DNA of 6,898 nucleotides from an uncultured Muribaculaceae bacterium. Lineage in GTDB: Bacteria > Bacteroidota > Bacteroidia > Bacteroidales > Muribaculaceae. Under the pieces are notes generated by a model. The model was not told where the DNA came from and did not search any database. It worked only from the letters and a program-made list of their open reading frames with translations. The stretch spans positions 1 to 6,898 of the forward strand of contig CAMWXQ010000059.1 of NCBI GenBank assembly GCA_947178235.1, written 5' to 3'. Both the position numbers and the translations under genes were made by a program. Shown piece after piece: positions 4,854 to 6,898 of this stretch (the stretch's first letter is position 1; every line of letters begins with the position of its first letter).

Positions 4854-5449
4854 TAAACGAAGGAGACGGCGGCGCGCGTGGGGCCGAACCAGTTGCGGTT
4901 GAGGGTACGCTGCCATACGTCGTGGCCCCCCTCGGTGCGGTATTCCTCGTTGTGGCCGCCACTCCACCCCACGCCTATCGAGAAGTCGAAGGCGACGCGG
5001 CGGCTCACGTCCAGTGTGTAGCCATACTCGGCGCCGACGCCGACGGTCGGATGGTTGAATACGCCGCGCGAGGCGACACCGCCGATATATCCCGTAGTGC
5101 CGAACTTGAAGTCATAGGTTGAGATCTGCGCATAGAGGCCGACGTGGTGCCCCGTGAGACGGCGGCCGTCGCGTGGCGACAGATAGTAGCGGCCCGTGAC
5201 GTCACACCCGAAGATTCGCCACGAGCGGTGGTGATGCGTGCCGCTCCACCATGCGCCGCGCACATCGAGCCCCACGGCCCAGCGGTCGCCGATGGCGACC
5301 TCGGCCCCGACATTAGGGATGAGGATGGCGTCATAGAGCATATTTGTCCGCAGTCCCACGAGCAGCGGGAGCGAACGGCCCTCTCCCGCGGCCATACCCG
5401 CGAGAGGGAAGAGGGAGAGCGTCAGGATCAGCAACAGGATTTTTTTCAT
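4835..5449 (-). CDS. DUF3575-family outer-membrane beta-barrel protein
   Basis: Probable exported protein of 204 residues. The signal peptide has a KK start, a hydrophobic core LLLILTLSLFPLAG and likely cleavage near AxA at about residues 20-21. The mature protein starts with the DUF3575 hallmark RTNMLYDAILIPN (34-46), then GAEVAIGDRWAVGLD and GCDVTGRYYLSP. Alternating, aromatic-rich strands follow, typical of a small barrel, ending in an aromatic FVYYL strand near the C-terminus. I start at ATG 5447-5449 (MKKILLL); ATG 5455, two codons earlier, is possible. Longer readings are excluded because the promoter -7 box (5482-5489) lies within them. DUF3575 proteins are common in Bacteroidetes and often sit in fimbrillin-type surface loci; the exact role is unknown. 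The gene is divergent from the DUF5119 gene and overlaps folC tail to tail by 19 bp. Confidence 0.88.
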   Translation of the reverse strand: MKKILLLILTLSLFPLAGMAAGEGRSLPLLVGLRTNMLYDAILIPNVGAEVAIGDRWAVGLDVRGAWWSGTHHHRSWRIFGCDVTGRYYLSPRDGRRLTGHHVGLYAQISTYDFKFGTTGYIGGVASRGVFNHPTVGVGAEYGYTLDVSRRVAFDFSIGVGWSGGHNEEYRTEGGHDVWQRTLNRNWFGPTRAAVSFVYYLARD

Positions 5450-5481
5450 CGGCATTGGCTTAGGGGGTATCATTGGTTCTG

Positions 5482-5512
5482 CAAAGGTAATCAAATTGGG
5501 CGTGAAAACAAA
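5482..5512 (-). promoter_or_regulatory. Promoter of the DUF3575 gene
   Basis: The minus strand carries TTTG (5509-5512), a 19-bp spacer and TACCTTTG (5482-5489). It implies a short leader of about 26 nt before the ATG at 5449 and rules out upstream in-frame starts. Confidence 0.8.
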
Positions 5513-5520
5513 GCACCCCT

Positions 5521-5592
5521 ACCCTGCCGAGCGTGAGGAGTCGGAATTTCGCAGGGTGATTATTACAAATCTCTGTTACAATCTCAATCACC
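5521..5592. promoter_or_regulatory. Overlapping inverted and direct repeats between divergent promoters
   Basis: Part of the 309-bp gap between the DUF3575 and DUF5119 genes. ACCCTGC (5521-5527) is inverted at GCAGGGT (5551-5557). That copy overlaps GGTGATT (5555-5561), which is inverted at AATCACC (5586-5592). Inside the second pair are near-direct repeats TTACAAATCTC (5563-5573) and TTACAATCTC (5576-5585), 13 bp apart. The cluster lies outside both predicted transcripts, so protein binding is the likelier role. The remaining AT-rich stretch (5593-5680) shows nothing else I can name. Confidence 0.35.
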
Positions 5593-5680
5593 GCAACAAA
5601 AATCCATTTTATAAGTTATCATAAATCAACAAATTACCCCTCCCGAATCATTTTTATCCGAAAAAATTAGGGCAAAAAAC

Positions 5681-5712
5681 TTGTTTACTACCGTGAATTT
5701 TCCCTAAATTTG
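5681..5712 (+). promoter_or_regulatory. Promoter of the DUF5119 gene
   Basis: TTG (5681-5683), a 21-bp spacer and TAAATTTG (5705-5712). Transcription would start near 5719, giving a leader of about 40 nt before the ATG at 5759. This supports that ATG as the real start. Confidence 0.75.
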
Positions 5713-5722
5713 CAGCGTCGAC

Positions 5723-5751
5723 GACAGGAAAGGATAGAGATCCGACCTGTC
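5723..5751 (+). promoter_or_regulatory. Leader hairpin just before the DUF5119 start
   Basis: GACAGG (5723-5728) pairs with CCTGTC (5746-5751), and inside it GGAT (5732-5735) pairs with ATCC (5740-5743) around an AGAG tetraloop. This gives 10 pairs with an AAA/GA internal loop. It fills most of the predicted leader, ends 7 nt before the ATG, and would sequester the only purine-rich stretch (AGGAAAGGA). Confidence 0.45.
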
Positions 5752-5758
5752 ACCATCC

Positions 5759-6880
5759 ATGGAAAAAGTTCTCTCCTCAGTTGCTGAAATCATTGACTAC
5801 ACCCTTAAACCCCAAACCCCACCGTTGGAATTAGCGACCGACACCCGGTGTCCCCGCCAGTCCCCGAACAGGGAACGTGCGAGGCGTCTGACCCGCAGCA
5901 TACTCTGCTTCGGAGTGCTTATGGTGTGTCTGTTGTCGAGCGGGTGCCGGCATCGTGACCTCTGTCACGACCACCCCCACACCCGTGTCCCGGTCGTCGT
6001 GGAGTTCGACTGGGCCGAAGACCCTGGGGCCAACCCCTCGGAGATGACGGTCCACCTCTTCCGCACAGGTTCGCGCTCGCCCTATGTCTTCGACTTCAGG
6101 GGCCGCGAGGGAGGGACCATCGCCATCCCCGCAGGGACCTATGCGGCACTCTGCTACAACAACGACTCGGACAGCCACGGATTCACGGGCAAGGACTCGC
6201 ACCAGGACTTCGGTCTGCGCCTCGGCGACCTCCGCAGCCTCGGCGACATGAGTTCGTCGCCGCTCAGATTCCCACGGGCACAGGGAGCCGAGAACGAACG
6301 AATGGCCAACACCCCCGACTCGATATGGGTCGGCACGATACAGGTCTTCGAGGTCAAGGCCCCCGAACCGGGAGAGACGACGGCAGAGCCACAGGTGATA
6401 CGCTTCGAGATGTTCCCCGCTGTGTATGTATATACCTTCATCATCCACAATACGGTGAACTTCAACAACTCGACCACCATCACCGCCTCGATCTCGGGAA
6501 TGTCCGGCACAGTCCACCCGGGACGGCGCGAGACAGGCTCGGAGACCGTCACCCACGCCTTCGGGATGAGGCCGACGAAGGACGGAGGCCTCATAGGTCA
6601 GATGCTCACCTTCGGGCACTGCGCCTCGAATCCGATCGGGTCACGGCGCGCATCGGACCAGGTCGCCGACCACCTGCTCGTGGTCAACGCCACCCTCTCG
6701 GACGGCAGCCAGTGGCACACGACGCACAACGTCACCGACCAGATACACGGATACTCGCCCACGGCCGACTGTGTGGTCCATCTCGACTCTCTCCCGCTCC
6801 CCAAGCCCAACCCCGATGGCGGAGGCTTCGGCCCGACCGTCGGAGGATGGGAAGGCAACACTGAAATCGTGGGTATGTAA
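5759..6880 (+). CDS. DUF5119-family surface lipoprotein
   Basis: Protein of 373 residues. A basic stretch (RERARRLTRS) and a hydrophobic segment ILCFGVLMVCLLSSGC lead to a lipoprotein cysteine at C63. It is followed by the family start CRHRDLCHDHPH, then VVVEFDWAEDPGANPSEMTVHLF and PAGTYAALCYNND, as in Bacteroidetes DUF5119 proteins. The C-terminus ends in a GGFGPTVGGWEG segment resembling the usual end of the family. The only in-frame ATGs before C63 are M1 and M55. M1 leaves an unusual 46-residue tail before the membrane segment but fits the promoter and leader; M55 is too close to C63. The likely location is the outer membrane or cell surface after lipidation. Such genes often precede fimbrillin-like genes; the next gene lies beyond the window. 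A role in fimbrial anchoring or assembly is only inferred. Confidence 0.85.
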   Translation: MEKVLSSVAEIIDYTLKPQTPPLELATDTRCPRQSPNRERARRLTRSILCFGVLMVCLLSSGCRHRDLCHDHPHTRVPVVVEFDWAEDPGANPSEMTVHLFRTGSRSPYVFDFRGREGGTIAIPAGTYAALCYNNDSDSHGFTGKDSHQDFGLRLGDLRSLGDMSSSPLRFPRAQGAENERMANTPDSIWVGTIQVFEVKAPEPGETTAEPQVIRFEMFPAVYVYTFIIHNTVNFNNSTTITASISGMSGTVHPGRRETGSETVTHAFGMRPTKDGGLIGQMLTFGHCASNPIGSRRASDQVADHLLVVNATLSDGSQWHTTHNVTDQIHGYSPTADCVVHLDSLPLPKPNPDGGGFGPTVGGWEGNTEIVGM

Positions 6881-6898
6881 CCCCCCTCACTTTCGACT

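Noticed and set aside
4221..4967. 248-codon minus-strand open frame over folC
   Set aside because: It is a shadow of folC, R/G/H-rich with no motif; folC has the full Mur-ligase motif set across the same bases.
5450..5494. Longer N-terminus for the DUF3575 protein
   Set aside because: It begins at TTG and covers the promoter -7 box (5482-5489); MKKILLL at 5449 gives a proper signal peptide.
5831..6619. 262-codon minus-strand open frame opposite the DUF5119 gene
   Set aside because: It is an antisense by-product of GC-rich codons; the plus strand has a lipobox and DUF5119 motifs.

Overview
The window looks like chromosomal DNA from a high-GC member of the Bacteroidales, possibly Muribaculaceae-like; the order is well supported, the family is a guess. 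Five intergenic sites match the Bacteroidetes vegetative promoter pattern (TTG or TTTG, a 19-21 bp spacer, then TAnnTTTG). Most starts lack a Shine-Dalgarno sequence. The proteins include two families largely confined to this phylum (DUF3575 and DUF5119).

Layout. Positions 1-1127 (minus) hold the N-terminal two thirds of glutaminyl-tRNA synthetase, glnS, which runs off the left edge. Positions 1227-1859 (minus) encode a LysE/RhtB-type exporter. A divergent control region with a bulged GC hairpin and two promoters separates it from a tRNA-Gln(CUG) gene at 2056-2126, which is followed by an intrinsic terminator. Positions 2266-3419 (plus) hold two overlapping half-size CHR-family (chromate-type) transporter genes. 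A 123-bp AT-rich spacer built from short repeats follows, then folC (3543-4853, plus), bifunctional folylpolyglutamate/dihydrofolate synthase. A DUF3575 outer-membrane barrel gene (4835-5449, minus) converges on folC and overlaps its 3' end. A 309-bp divergent control region separates it from a DUF5119 lipoprotein gene (5759-6880, plus), which ends 18 bp before the right edge.

How the genes relate. glnS and tRNA-Gln(CUG) form an enzyme/substrate pair within about 1 kb. The two CHR genes are translationally coupled and probably make one transporter. DUF3575 and DUF5119 genes often occur in fimbrillin-type surface loci of Bacteroidales, so the right end may be the start of such a locus; no fimbrillin gene is visible here.

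The most unusual content is a 7-bp repeat (AATTCAA). It forms the arms of a near-perfect 26-bp inverted repeat between the CHR genes and folC. It also occurs as a 33-bp, frame-preserving, AT-rich block inside folC, where it encodes a heptapeptide-periodic segment. The same intergenic element carries a 9-bp tandem repeat, and a different 9-bp tandem repeat lies upstream of the CHR pair. No transposase, integrase, CRISPR array or rRNA is visible.
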